NCBI GenBank assembly: GCA_029204225.1
Contig: CM055098.1
Location: forward strand, 18,879,303-18,943,302
DNA from: Diphasiastrum complanatum
Taxonomy: Eukaryota; Streptophyta; Lycopodiopsida; Lycopodiales; Lycopodiaceae
Reading direction: 5' to 3'
DNA: 64,000 nucleotides
Below the pieces are notes generated by a model, which worked only from the letters and a program-made list of their open reading frames with translations, was not told the DNA's origin and did not search any database. Shown one piece after another: positions 21,521 through 30,730 of the stretch; within the stretch, counting starts at the first letter, position 1, and every line of letters begins with the position of its first letter. The position numbers and the translations under genes are program-made.

Positions 21521-22232
21521 TGTGTGCATGTGTGGTTCCCGAATCATAGCTCAAGATTTTATAGGTATTGAGTCAAAGCTATGAGGGCAATACCAACATG
21601 TAAATCAATTTTCATCCATCTATACTTAACCATAAACCATAACCCTAACAATATTAATGATGACACGAATCCATTGAGGATGCAAAGAGAGCTAACTAGC
21701 TCTAGGATCGAGTTGTCTATGTTGATTGGGTATTTCACCTAGATATGATGCCACCAAAAGGTCGATAGTGTGCAGGCCGTTGACGTTCTTGAACCTCATG
21801 GTTCACCACATCGAACAGAGAAAAGTGTGTCTGCTACTTCAAACTCAATAACTCTAAAAGGTTGCATGAGGTTCATTTGTAATCCTACAAGTGTCCACAT
21901 GTAACCACTTTGAAGTGTTGAGTTCAAAGTAGCAGCATCTCTTCGATGCTATAAACCGTCACACTCAAGGACTGCCAAGGGCTTACACACCATGGTCCTC
22001 TTCGGTGTCATCATGGGAGAGATATCCCCTCGTTACATACAAGTTACTTGTAGGGCCAATGAGCCTCTTTTGATGTCTACTCCTCAATGTGGTTTAATTT
22101 GGATCATCATTGTTGTTTGAACTTGAAATGGTCATGAACAGACAATATATATATTGGTATTGACGTTGTAGCTATGAGTCAGTATACATAAAAGTTTTGG
22201 CATCCATTTCACAATACTCTATATTTTTAGCC

Positions 22233-22235
<3 letters not shown>
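21521..22235. other. Unassigned, no gene seen
   Basis: Mixed-composition sequence without an open frame or recognised motif. It is somewhat less AT-rich than its surroundings. It leads into the GA tract and the coding-like region at 22.4 kb, so it may be the leader or LTR of that unit, but no ends were found. Confidence 0.3.

Positions 22236-22321
<86 letters not shown>
22236..22321 (+). repeat. GA microsatellite (about 86 bp)
   Basis: Uninterrupted GA tract. Open frames across it are artefacts. Confidence 0.97.
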
Positions 22322-22324
<3 letters not shown>

Positions 22325-22402
22325 GGTGATACTTTTTTTACTATTTTTGAGACTCTCATTGGTTGTCTACAGTATTTATCCCTCTTATTTGTTGCACCCA
22401 TT

Positions 22403-23750
22403 ATGTCAGAGGGTGGATTCCCTAGCCAGAGGTCAGGCCATAGTCGCAGGTCATCATGTCTTTTCTCTATGAGCAAGACTGAGCTCATTAGCTACCTTGA
22501 TCAATTGCTTTCCTCCCAACAAGATAGGGTCTTAGAGCGACTGAGGGCTCAAAGCGAGGCTCGTAGCTCTAGTAGATTGGTTGAGTACACATCATCGACT
22601 AAAGAGATTCAGTCAACTCCTCATGTAGACCGGTCACATGTTTTCCCTTCCCGTGAGGGTCACTCTAACAAGCGTCACACCCCCACCCATGGCACTACTG
22701 CCAGTGCTTCCTCCCAACACTCTTGGGAGAGGAGAAGGAGCCGGCTCGGTGTCTACAACCCTTCAACTGAGGTGTACTTCCCTTCCACGAGGGTCTATCT
22801 GGCGGGAGTCCCTTCCCTGCGCACTCTAATGCCAGTGTCTCTTTCTGACATTCCAACCTCTAAAAGAGAAATCATAGGAGGAGTCGCCTCAGCGGCGGCT
22901 CTTGTTGTGGTAGTGATGTCAATGATGTCATGCTTCATGCAGCCTCGAGTCTGACACATCCATCTAGCAGGCCTCGTTGTATGAATTTCTTATTTAAAAA
23001 AATTCTAACTCAGGAAGCAACGTGGATGGCGCGTGATATTATGACTCCTGCATCTGTCACACCTGATTATCCCAAAACCCCCACACTCTCTCCTCACATT
23101 TTTTTTTCTTCGGTACCCACGCCTCCCTATCGGGTCTCCATGGCACCGTGATCCCTCTTGCCAGACCACTCCACCCTTTTTTTCTCTCATTCAAACTCTT
23201 GTTGGTTACACTCCCCCTCAAACTCCTCCCCAACCTTCTCCTCTTCACACTCATCCATACTCTTTTCGCGATTGCCTTCAAACTCCTCCTCAAATTTCTC
23301 ATGTTGTAGTCAACTCCCCCACTCCCCTCGACACTCCCTTTGTCACCTCTCCATTAGCTGACGTCTTGCCATCCTATGACATAGATGCAGAGAAGCACAT
23401 GGTGAAGGATGACCGCGGTGGTCGTGTCATCACTCGCATGAGACAACTCACGCATGTGGTCTTCATCAAGGACATTTTCAAGGACTGGCACAACCAAAGT
23501 GATGCGACAAGAATTATGTTGTTGACCAGTTGTATAGAGAGTTTTTAGTCCCCTTTGACAATATGCAATTTGCTCGAAAATGGATGGTGGGCCGGATGCA
23601 AAAAAAGAATTTCAAGAAAATTTAGATCGTTTCAAGCAACAAAGAGAGGCAGCTAAGAAGCGGCTGGAGACTACAAGGACCTCTCACTTGGCAGTGGCGG
23701 CCAAGGTCCTTTTCATGCCCATTTTGGAAGTCGAAAGACCCATATGTTGA
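22403..23750 (+). pseudogene. Unidentified coding-like region, probably a mobile-element protein
   Basis: The region is GC-richer than its surroundings and has coding character broken by stops and frameshifts. A 183-codon frame (22,403-22,954) is Ser/Arg-rich, with KTELISYLDQLL and DRVLERLRAQSEARSS. A Pro/Ser/Thr-rich stretch follows. A later frame near 23,366 contains DRGGRVITRMRQLTHVVF and DWHNQSDATRIM, then in shifted frames LVPFDNMQFARKWMVGRMQ and FKQQREAAKKRLETTRTS. The layout (low-complexity N-terminus, basic C-terminal domain, helical tail) recalls DNA-binding ORF1 proteins of plant transposons, but I cannot assign a family. It ends where the copia LTR remnant begins. Confidence 0.45.
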
Positions 23751-23764
23751 ATTTAATATTGTCG

Positions 23765-23833
23765 TAAGGAAGAATCATGAAAATAGAAATTAGTCCTTCA
23801 CCAAGGAGGCAACTATGGGCTTAATTTCCAACA
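23765..23833 (-). repeat. 3' LTR remnant of the copia element
   Basis: On the minus strand TGTTGGAAATTAAGCCCA through ATTTTCATGATTCTTC matches the start of the 5' LTR at 29,442. The match ends at 23,765. Confidence 0.9.
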
Positions 23834-23846
23834 GTCCCCCTTAAGG
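23834..23846 (-). promoter_or_regulatory. Polypurine tract of the copia element
   Basis: Minus-strand CCTTAAGGGGGAC directly precedes the 3' LTR start TGTTGG. Confidence 0.75.
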
Positions 23847-23869
23847 TCATGGTTGGTGCCTTAGTATCT

Positions 23870-24530
23870 TTGTCAGGTTCAGCTTGTTGAAGAATTTCCG
23901 GTGCTTGATCCTGGAAGTGCTTTGGTGAAGATGTCTACAATTATTTTTGTTGTGGAGCAGTATTGAAGGATCACTTGCCCTGAGAAAACTTTCTTCCGAA
24001 TGAAATGATACTGGATTTCTATGTGCTTGGATTTGCCATGACATTTGGGATTCAGTGACAGTGAAATACAGCTCAAGTTGTCACACAAAATGGTGGTAGC
24101 ATTAAACTAAGTGTGATGTAAGTCGTGAAGTAATAACCTGATCCATACAACTTCTTTTGAAGCTTGACATGCTGCGATGTACTCTGATTTTCTAGTAGAG
24201 ACTATTCCTCCCCAATCTGAGTCGGAGTAGCCTCGCAGGATGAGTGGGTCGATAGCATTACCATCGTAACATAAAGTCTGATCTAAACTTCCTTGAATAA
24301 ATCTCATCACTCTCTTCAATGCTTTCCAATGAGAGATCCTATAATTAGACATGAATTGACTCAACGTGCTAACAGTATATGCTAAATCTAGTCTAGTACA
24401 TAACATTGCATACATTAGAGATCCAATTAGTGAATGATAAGGGTACTTTGCTAAGTCAAGTACTTCACTATCAGTCTCAGCACAAGAAGATTTAGTCATT
24501 ATCAGACATAATAAACTTATCTAAAATGCC
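23870..24530 (-). pseudogene. Copia RNase H
   Basis: Minus-strand frames contain YPYHSLIGSLMYAMLCTRLD, LSQFMSNYRISHWKALKRVM, LRGYSDSDWGG, EYIAACQASKEVVW, ILCDNLSCIS, HIEIQYHFIRKKV and IVDIFTKALP. An internal deletion joins DWGGIVSTRKS directly to EYIAA and removes the STSGY..SxxQ segment. Stops separate the C-terminal motifs. Confidence 0.9.
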
Positions 24531-24615
24531 TTTTAGATATGCCAGTTGGCTAAGATAGATCTTCTTCTGAAGTCTATCTCTAGTAATGTGAATTCCTAGC
24601 AAAAAATGAACAGCT

Positions 24616-24993
24616 CATTAGAGTAGTTTTGAGCTCCAAAAAGACCCTTTAAAAATTCGTGCAAGATGTACTTTATATTATTAAAATATTATAACACTAA
24701 TACTTTTGACTTGCCATAACTTTTTAATCGTGGCTCAAAAGTATGTCGTCTAACATATCATTGGAAAGCTCATGTCAAGCGCTTTCCAATGCACCAGACT
24801 CTGCTAAATTTGGACTTACCACTAAGAAGTTATGTCATTTTTAGTGTGGAATCAAAATGTGGACTCAAAAAGTTACGTTACGTAGATTTCAAATTTGAGT
24901 GTTTTGATTGGTTCATGTGTAAGAAAAAATTAAGAAAAATTATAAAAAGAATCTTTACAAAGGGTCTTCTTTGGATTTAGAACTCCTCTAATG
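24616..24993. mobile_element. MITE-like insertion in copia RT, about 378 bp
   Basis: The left edge reads CATTAGAGTAGTTTTGAG and continues CTCCAAAAAGACCCTTT. The reverse complement of the right edge reads CATTAGAGGAGTTCTAAA and continues TCCAAAGAAGACCCTTT. This gives imperfect inverted termini of about 40 bases. The element interrupts copia RT between EFDMT and the FLLGIHITRD block. It has no ORF of interest and is AT-rich. A target duplication was not evident. Confidence 0.6.
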
Positions 24994-25545
24994 CCTACAG
25001 TCATGTCAAATTCTTTTGATAGATCACTCTTAGTAGTGTGCAGAAGAGAAGTGTCATTAGACAAAATAAATGCATCATCTATGTAAAGAGCTATCTGAAC
25101 TGAATTGGTGCCTATATGCTTTGAATAAATTTACAGTCAGCTGAATTGTTTGCAAATCCTAATTGAATGAAATAAGAGTTGATTATATCGAAGCATGATC
25201 TTGCGGCCTGTTTCAGACCGTAGATTGTTTTGTGCAACTTACACACTTTGTGCTCTTGACCTTTGACTTCAAATCCTTCTGGTTGGAAGGTGTATAGCTC
25301 CTCTTCGACATTGTCATTGAGAAATGTTGTCTTCGCATCCATTTGGTGCATTTCAAGGTCTTCCATAGTTGTAACGCAATTAGATCCTGATTGACTGCAT
25401 CTTGACTATAGGACTGAAAATTTCTTGATAATCCATCCTTGGACTTGAGTGAATCCTTTAGCCACCAGTCGAGTTTCCAGTGGGGAAGTCGAGCAGTGTC
25501 CAGGTCTGATTTGTCAAAAGTGAGTTGTACTCGCTTTCCATAGCT
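24994..25545 (-). pseudogene. Copia reverse transcriptase
   Basis: Minus-strand frames give DYQEIFSPIVKMQSIR, HQMDAKTTFLNDNVEEELY, KLHKTIYGLKQAARSCFDII and IALYIDDAFILSND. These cover the finger and palm motifs, with YIDD at the catalytic site. Part of the RT N-terminus is deleted: FPTGNSTGG runs on to the DYQEIF block with little between. The RT continues beyond the MITE-like insert with LGIHITRDRLQKKIYLSQ at 24,540-24,610. Confidence 0.9.
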
Positions 25546-26032
25546 TCTTGCTACTTCACAGCATCCTTGGAGTTAATTGCTTCATCTAGGCTCTCTGGTT
25601 CTTCTAAAGAAGTCCAGAATAATTGAGGTGCATACCTCTTAGGAACTGTTCGAGTCCGTGAGGATCTGTGGATGTTGGGTTGACCAAGATGCGATGATGC
25701 TTCTTCTTGAATTTCTTCAGATCTGTTCAAGCTAGCTTGGACTGGTCTGATGACAAGTACTATCGGCTGCTTGGCTTCTGTAGCTGTAGCTATAGGTTCT
25801 ATAGAAGGAACATCAACGTTGGAAGAATCCATGCTACGTAAAATAGGATGAAATGACATAGCATTGTTTATTTATGGTTATTTGAAATCATAGTATGTAT
25901 GTTCTTGAAATATTACATCCCTAGAGACAAATAATACATTGGTGGATGGATCATAAACTTTATAAGCCTTATGTTCATCAGATAGCCAATGAAAATACAT
26001 TTATTTGTCCTATGATCTAGCTTCTTCCTAAG
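25546..26032 (-). pseudogene. Copia integrase-RT linker
   Basis: A 102-codon minus frame has the typical hydrophilic linker, ending SSRTRTVPKRYAP...SLEEPESLDEAINSKDAV. This leads into RT. Upstream, the end of the integrase (IPK*LRKKLDHRTNKCIFIGY) is broken by stops. Confidence 0.8.
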
Positions 26033-26650
26033 CTATTTAGGAATGTGAACAAAGCACATACAACCAAAGATTTTTAAATGGTTGACACTAGGCTTGTGCC
26101 CATGCCAAACTTCATGAGGAGTCTTGTTGTTGATGGCTTTGGTGCTGAATCTGTTCTGCACATAACAAGTTGTGGCAGTAGCTTCTGCCCAAAACTTCAC
26201 AGGTAGGTGTGCTTGATGTAGCATGGATCTGGCTGAGTTGAGAAGAGTTCGATTCTTCCTTTCTGCAATCCCGTTTTGTTGAGGTGAATAGGAAGTGGTG
26301 AACTATCTTCTAATACTATGTTCAACCATGTAGTCGGACATCTTATTAGAGATGTATTCGCCGCCACCATCAGTTCGGAGTGCCTTCACTTTTCTAGACG
26401 TTTGTGTCTCAGCCATGGCCTTGAATCTCTTGAAGCATTCAAAGGCTTCAGATTTGTGCTTAATGAACATGATTGTAGACCATCTAGAATAATCATCTAT
26501 GAAAGTGATAAGATAGATTGCATCTCCTAATGACGGAGTTGGCATTGGACCACAGAGATCATTATGTACAAGATCTAATACATGCTTTGTTTTGATGGTA
26601 TGTGATTTTGGAAACTAGCTTCTAGAGTGCTTCCCATAAATGCATGATTC
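26033..26650 (-). pseudogene. Copia integrase catalytic core
   Basis: Minus frames contain LVHNDLCGPMPTPSLGD, YLITFIDDYSRWSTIMF, LRTDGGGEYIS, SPQQNGIAERKNRTLLNSAR and HEVWHGHKPSVNHLKIFGC. The catalytic D, D and E residues are recognisable. A stop lies between HSIRR and FTTSYSPQQNG, and another after HIPK. Confidence 0.92.
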
Positions 26651-27200
26651 ACAAAAGAAAAAAAAAATTATCTAATGGAGAAGGCAAATTCAGTCCATCA
26701 ACTAAATTATAACAACGCATATAAGAAAGTGATCTTGTATTCACGTGTCCAAATCGACTATGCCACATAACAACACCATCATTTACATTTTCATTAGAGA
26801 TACTAGTTAATGCAATTGAATTAGAAAGTACGTACAGATTTCTGACTCTAGTGCATGTAGTCAGAGTAGTATCTTCCTCGAGTATTGTACACTGCTCAGA
26901 TGAGAAAGTAACAATGTAGCCCTCATTAGTTATCTTAGAGACTGATAACAGATTCTTTGACAACTGAGGAACATGAAGGACATTAGGAACACAAATGGAC
27001 AGATCGTTGTTGAAGCTGATCTTCACTACTCCTTTGCCACGTGTATGGTGCTAGAATCTTTGAGGTAGATAAATTGGTCTCTGCTGTAAGCTGTGTACTC
27101 CGTAAACCATTCCTTGCAAGAGGTCATGTATTGGGTAGCGTTGTTGTCCAAGTACCAGCTATCACAATCTTCGCTACTGCTGTAAGCCATTAACAAGTTT
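26651..27200 (-). pseudogene. Copia protease and pre-integrase domain
   Basis: The protease region reads SWYLDNNATQYMTSC in place of WYLDSGAT, so the catalytic Ser-Gly is lost. A 125-codon open frame follows with CVPNVLHVPQLSKNLLSVSK and MWHSRFGHVNTRSLSYM, the pre-integrase HHCC segment. A run of adenines near 26,660 (GAAAAAAAAAATT) shifts the frame before the integrase. Confidence 0.9.
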
Positions 27201-27288
27201 GTATCTAACTCTTGAATTTCGCCGTGTTGGAGGAGTCTGGCTGTTGTTGTTGTTGCTGCTTATTTGCCTCATTGTAGATCCTGATGTG

Positions 27289-27333
27289 ACACTCCTTGAT
27301 GTCGTGATTAGCTCTCTTGCAATATCTGCAGAA
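27289..27333 (-). pseudogene. CCHC zinc knuckle of copia gag
   Basis: Minus-strand FCRYCKRANHDIKEC matches CX2CX4HX4C exactly. It lies out of frame with the upstream gag ORF. Confidence 0.88.
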
Positions 27334-27387
27334 AAGCTTCTTGCACAATCCACCAAGTTCACCTTGAGTGTGAGACTTTTGTTGTTG

Positions 27388-28062
27388 CTACTGCACTTGA
27401 TTCTTGCCCTTGGAATAGTCTTTCTTTTTGGTGTATAGAGCCATGGATTTGTCTTTGATGGACAGGCTGTTAGTCTTTCTCCGCATCTCTTCTTGAAGAA
27501 GATGACCGATCACCTTTTGAAGAGTGAGATCGGGTTGTGTGGAGATCATCACCACAAAGTGCTCATAGGACTTTGGAAGAGAAGAAAGCAAGGTCATAAC
27601 GGCATCATCATCTCGAATAGAACATTCTACAGCTGATAACTGATCTAACAGGGACTTGAAACTATTGATGTGAGAAGTGATGGCAATAGAATAAGACATG
27701 CTAAGAGTAAATAACTTCCTCCTAAGATGTAATCTCATGGTCACATCGTGAGTCTCATAAAGACTTGATAAAAAGTCCAATGCTTCCTTAGAGGTTTTGC
27801 ACGTGGTAACGTGAGATATTTGGGAGTCGGCCAGATTGAGTGTGATACATGCTAGGGCCTTCTAATTTTTTTATCCTCGAAGCCTTTGCTAGATCCACAT
27901 CTTCTGGTTTCAAGTTCACACCTTCTATTACATCCCAAAGATCTCTATCTATCAACATCAATCTAAGTTTTAACTTCCAAATGTAGAAGTTAGAATCATT
28001 GAACTTGTCAATGGCTCTAGCTTCACTGAGTGTGAAGATGAAGAGCTACCTATATGAGACAT
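27388..28062 (-). pseudogene. Copia gag
   Basis: The probable start is ATG at 28,062 (MSHIGSSSSSHS). A frameshift then leads to DKFNDSNFYIWKLKLRLML and DLWDVIEG, the N-terminal copia gag signature. A 130-codon frame (27,780-27,388) carries the UBN2-type core: HINSFKSLLDQLSAVECSI, then VMTLLSSLPKSYEHFV and a Lys-rich tail. Inactivated by frameshifts. Confidence 0.9.
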
Positions 28063-28114
28063 GATAACAATATACAAATAGAACAAACTTGATCTCTCGG
28101 TTTATTTGAGCTAC

Positions 28115-28126
28115 GCTCTGATACCA
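28115..28126 (-). promoter_or_regulatory. Primer-binding site, initiator-Met tRNA
   Basis: Minus-strand TGGTATCAGAGC, the standard plant copia primer site, lies a few bases after the inferred LTR end. Confidence 0.92.
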
Positions 28127-28129
28127 GTC

Positions 28130-29442
28130 TGATGGGGCAAGGGAGATAGAAGAAGAAGAGAGTAGAAATATTGCGAAATAGCTCTCCTGTTCTAATCGGC
28201 TGCTAGGTGGAAAAACAGTTTAATAGACAGCTTATGCTAAATGTAATCACATCTTTAAGTGTTTTAATTGCCCAACAAGATCTTAAAAATTAATTCATAC
28301 TCTAAAATAAGAGTACAGTCCACCGAAGAGATTAAAGATGGTTTGTGTGTGGTGCTACTGAAATCAAATTCAATGTGAAGTATAGTTTTGAAATAAATGA
28401 AAGGGCAGTATGATATCGCGAGTTTTTCAGGCGTCAAAGATAGCCATCGTCTGATCAGAAACTGAGGAGTCGTAGACGTCGATCAGAATGAGTAAACAAG
28501 CACGATCAAACAACAATGAAAGTGCATTCAATCACAACAAACATTCATCTACGTTGTACACAGATAAAAACAAGCTGCTGCTATATTACACTAAAGCACA
28601 ATACAAAATAACAACTACAACCAAAACGATGGCGTAATTGGGAGGCTCAAATAATGTGTCTCATGGATGGAGCAACTCGTAGTCTGTGCTTGGATGATCT
28701 ATTTATAGACTTCATCTATGTATTAAATATATTGAATGCTTGTCACCTAATTAGGAAAGCCATTGTACTTGGAAGTATATGGCTTCTGTGACGCGGACGC
28801 GGACGTCGTTGGAACGTTCCTCGTTTATTTTAGACGACCTTTGGGATTTTTCTCTCTCTTCTTATTTTTTGCAAGAAGCCGAAGGTGCCCTCAAAAAGAC
28901 GATGATGTCTTTAAAAACAGTTTAACGCATGAAAATAGATGACCTTCAGGATTTTCTCTCTTCACATTTTTCACAAAGAGCCGAAGGTGTGTTAAAAGCA
29001 GTGAAACTTTTGAACTATGTAAGTGTCGCATTTCGGGGAATTGCGAAAACGCCGAAGCTGTTGAAAACATAGTGTATTTCTGCAGACCGTTGAAAAGGTA
29101 ATGTATTTCTGCATACTTGTTCTAGATGCAAGTTTTGTGGAAGTCCTTGAAGATGGCCAAGTCTTTAATGACTTCGAGTTATTAAACTTGACATCTGAAC
29201 TTTGAAATTATGACAGGATTGGTTACCTTTTGCTGCAGATCAGTCGGAAGCCCATTGTAAGCGTTCTTCAAATAAATTGGATGTCTAAGTTTGTGATTCC
29301 TGTAGGTTTTAGATGAGCAAACGTAGAACCAAATTTGGTTTCACCTGACCCTAGATCAATGATCAATAAACATGCAAGAAGAATCATGAAAATAGAAATT
29401 AGTCATTCACCAAGGAGGCAACTGTGGGCTTAATTTCCATCA
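28130..29442 (-). repeat. 5' LTR of the copia element (about 1.3 kb)
   Basis: It starts TGATGGAAATTAAGCCCA at 29,442, matching the 3' LTR remnant, and ends shortly before the primer site. No ORF is present. The strings TCTTTGGGATTTT-like and GCCGAAGGTG recur within it (about 28,870-29,060). Confidence 0.85.
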
Positions 29443-29519
29443 CCGACCACCTCACTCACATAGTGGAGGGTGAGTGGGTTCGCATCAGGCAACTCACGCA
29501 TGTTTGTTACCTCCAATTA
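29443..29519. other. Short flank resembling part of the 22.4-23.7 kb coding region
   Basis: GTGGGTTCGCATCAGGCAACTCACGCATG resembles CACTCGCATGAGACAACTCACGCATG at about 23,430-23,456 (VRIRQLTHV versus ITRMRQLTHV). Both sides of the copia element may therefore derive from related target sequence. Weak. Confidence 0.3.
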
Positions 29520-29730
29520 GTGTGTCTAGAATTGCTATTGATACTCTACACATGCATATACGGTCCCAAACCTTGTACTAACTCAGTGTGTCTAGGCCTC
29601 ACAAGGTTATTAATTACTTTTGGGTCACGTCCAGTATGACGTGGAATAACTAATAAGCTTGATTCATTGGAGTACCGAGTATCCAAGTCTAGGACTATAC
29701 TGAATCCTATGTTCAAGACGTGGATATGAA
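29520..29730 (-). repeat. Chromovirus LTR fragment, inverted
   Basis: The reverse complement matches the first 210 bases of the LTR at 16,252: CATAGGAT.CAGTATA, TTAGTTAT.CCACGTCATAC, CCCAAAAGTAA.TAATA and GTATATGCATGTGTAGAGT. It is more diverged than the copy at 55.6-55.98 kb. No internal sequence accompanies it. Confidence 0.85.
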
Positions 29731-30730
29731 AATAAGAGCTCATGTCAAATTAAGTGAAATTAGAAAGGCATTGAGCCTAGAGTACCAAGCTCCCATAGTC
29801 AAACTATCACTCACTCTAACATGTACAATGATGGATCATAAGAGCTCGTGTCAAAATTAAGTGAGATTAAGAAGGCATTTATCCTAGAGTACCAAGCTAT
29901 CATCATTAAACTATCACTCACTCTAATGTACAATGATGGATCATAAGAGCTCATGTCAAAATTAAGTGAGATTAGAAAGGCATTTGGCCTAGAGGACCAA
30001 GATCTAGGGGCTTGTTTGAGTCCATAGAGACTCTCTCTCAAAAACAAACTTTGTCTTCATGCCTCCTTGATGTAGCCCTCAGATTGCTTCATGAAGATTT
30101 CCTCTTCCAAGGAAACCATTGAGAAATGCGACATCAAGTTGAAAGACATCCCAATGAAATGAAGTAGCAAGTAAAAGCAATCTAATGGTAACAAACTTAG
30201 CCACGGATGCAAAGGTCTCATCGTAATCCACTCCTTTGGTTTGCAAGTACCCCTTTGCCACTAACCTTGTCTTTTACTTGTTGATTGTTCCATCTTGATT
30301 GTACTTCAACCTTTAGATCCATTTACAATTAAGTGCTTTCTCACCTTGAGGAAGATCCACTAGATTCCAAGTATGATTTTCCAACAAAGCATCATACTCT
30401 ACTTGCTTAGCATCAATTTAACTTTGAGAGTTAATAGCATTTTCAAAGCAAGTTGGCTCATCTAGCATGGAAGTCAAGAAAGCATAAGATGTAAATGAGT
30501 GTCTTTTACCTTTGTCCACATAAGTAAGCCTCTTTGGCTTGGCCTTAGATCTTGATCATCTTCTTGGAGTTCTCGAGTTTGGAGATTGATCCTCTTGTAT
30601 CTTGTGAAAGGTAGATCTATGTGCAATGACACACATCTTAGGAGATCATTCACATTGTTTGAGATGTCCTCACACGTGTGAAAAGTGCACAACATCTCCT
30701 CACAAAATACAAGATTGTAAGGGTTGATTT
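29731..30730 (-). pseudogene. Ty1/copia RT N-terminal fragment with internal triplication
   Basis: Minus frames give RLTYVDKGKRHSF, MLDEPTCFENAIN, LLENHTWNLVDLPQGEKAL and [19 protein letters not shown], then [17 protein letters not shown] and SLYGLKQAPRSW. This is a clear copia linker-RT start. Beyond PRSW, a unit reading NAFLISLNFD.SSYDPSLY occurs three times in tandem, with a period of about 105 bases (29,745-30,000). The YVDD region is absent. Upstream of 30,700 coding fades. Confidence 0.9.
29740..30000 (+). repeat. Tandem triplication inside copia RT (about 105-bp unit)
   Basis: Each unit contains AAGAGCTC(A/G)TGTCAAA.TTAAGTGA, GGCATTT..CCTAGAG.ACCAAG and CTATCACTCACTCTAA. Confidence 0.9.

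Larger units (their letters stand above)
23765..29442 (-). mobile_element. Ty1/copia retrotransposon, nearly full length but inactive
   Basis: On the minus strand the order is 5' LTR (29,442-28,130), initiator-Met tRNA primer site, gag, CCHC knuckle, protease, pre-integrase domain, integrase, RT, RNase H, polypurine tract and a 3' LTR remnant at 23,833-23,765. All pol domains carry stops, frameshifts or deletions, and a MITE-like insert sits in RT. The 3' LTR is truncated to about 69 bases, so no target duplication can be checked. Confidence 0.93.

Noticed and set aside
29740-30000. CRISPR-like array
   Set aside because: The 105-base units are contiguous coding repeats of copia RT without spacers, in a plant genome.
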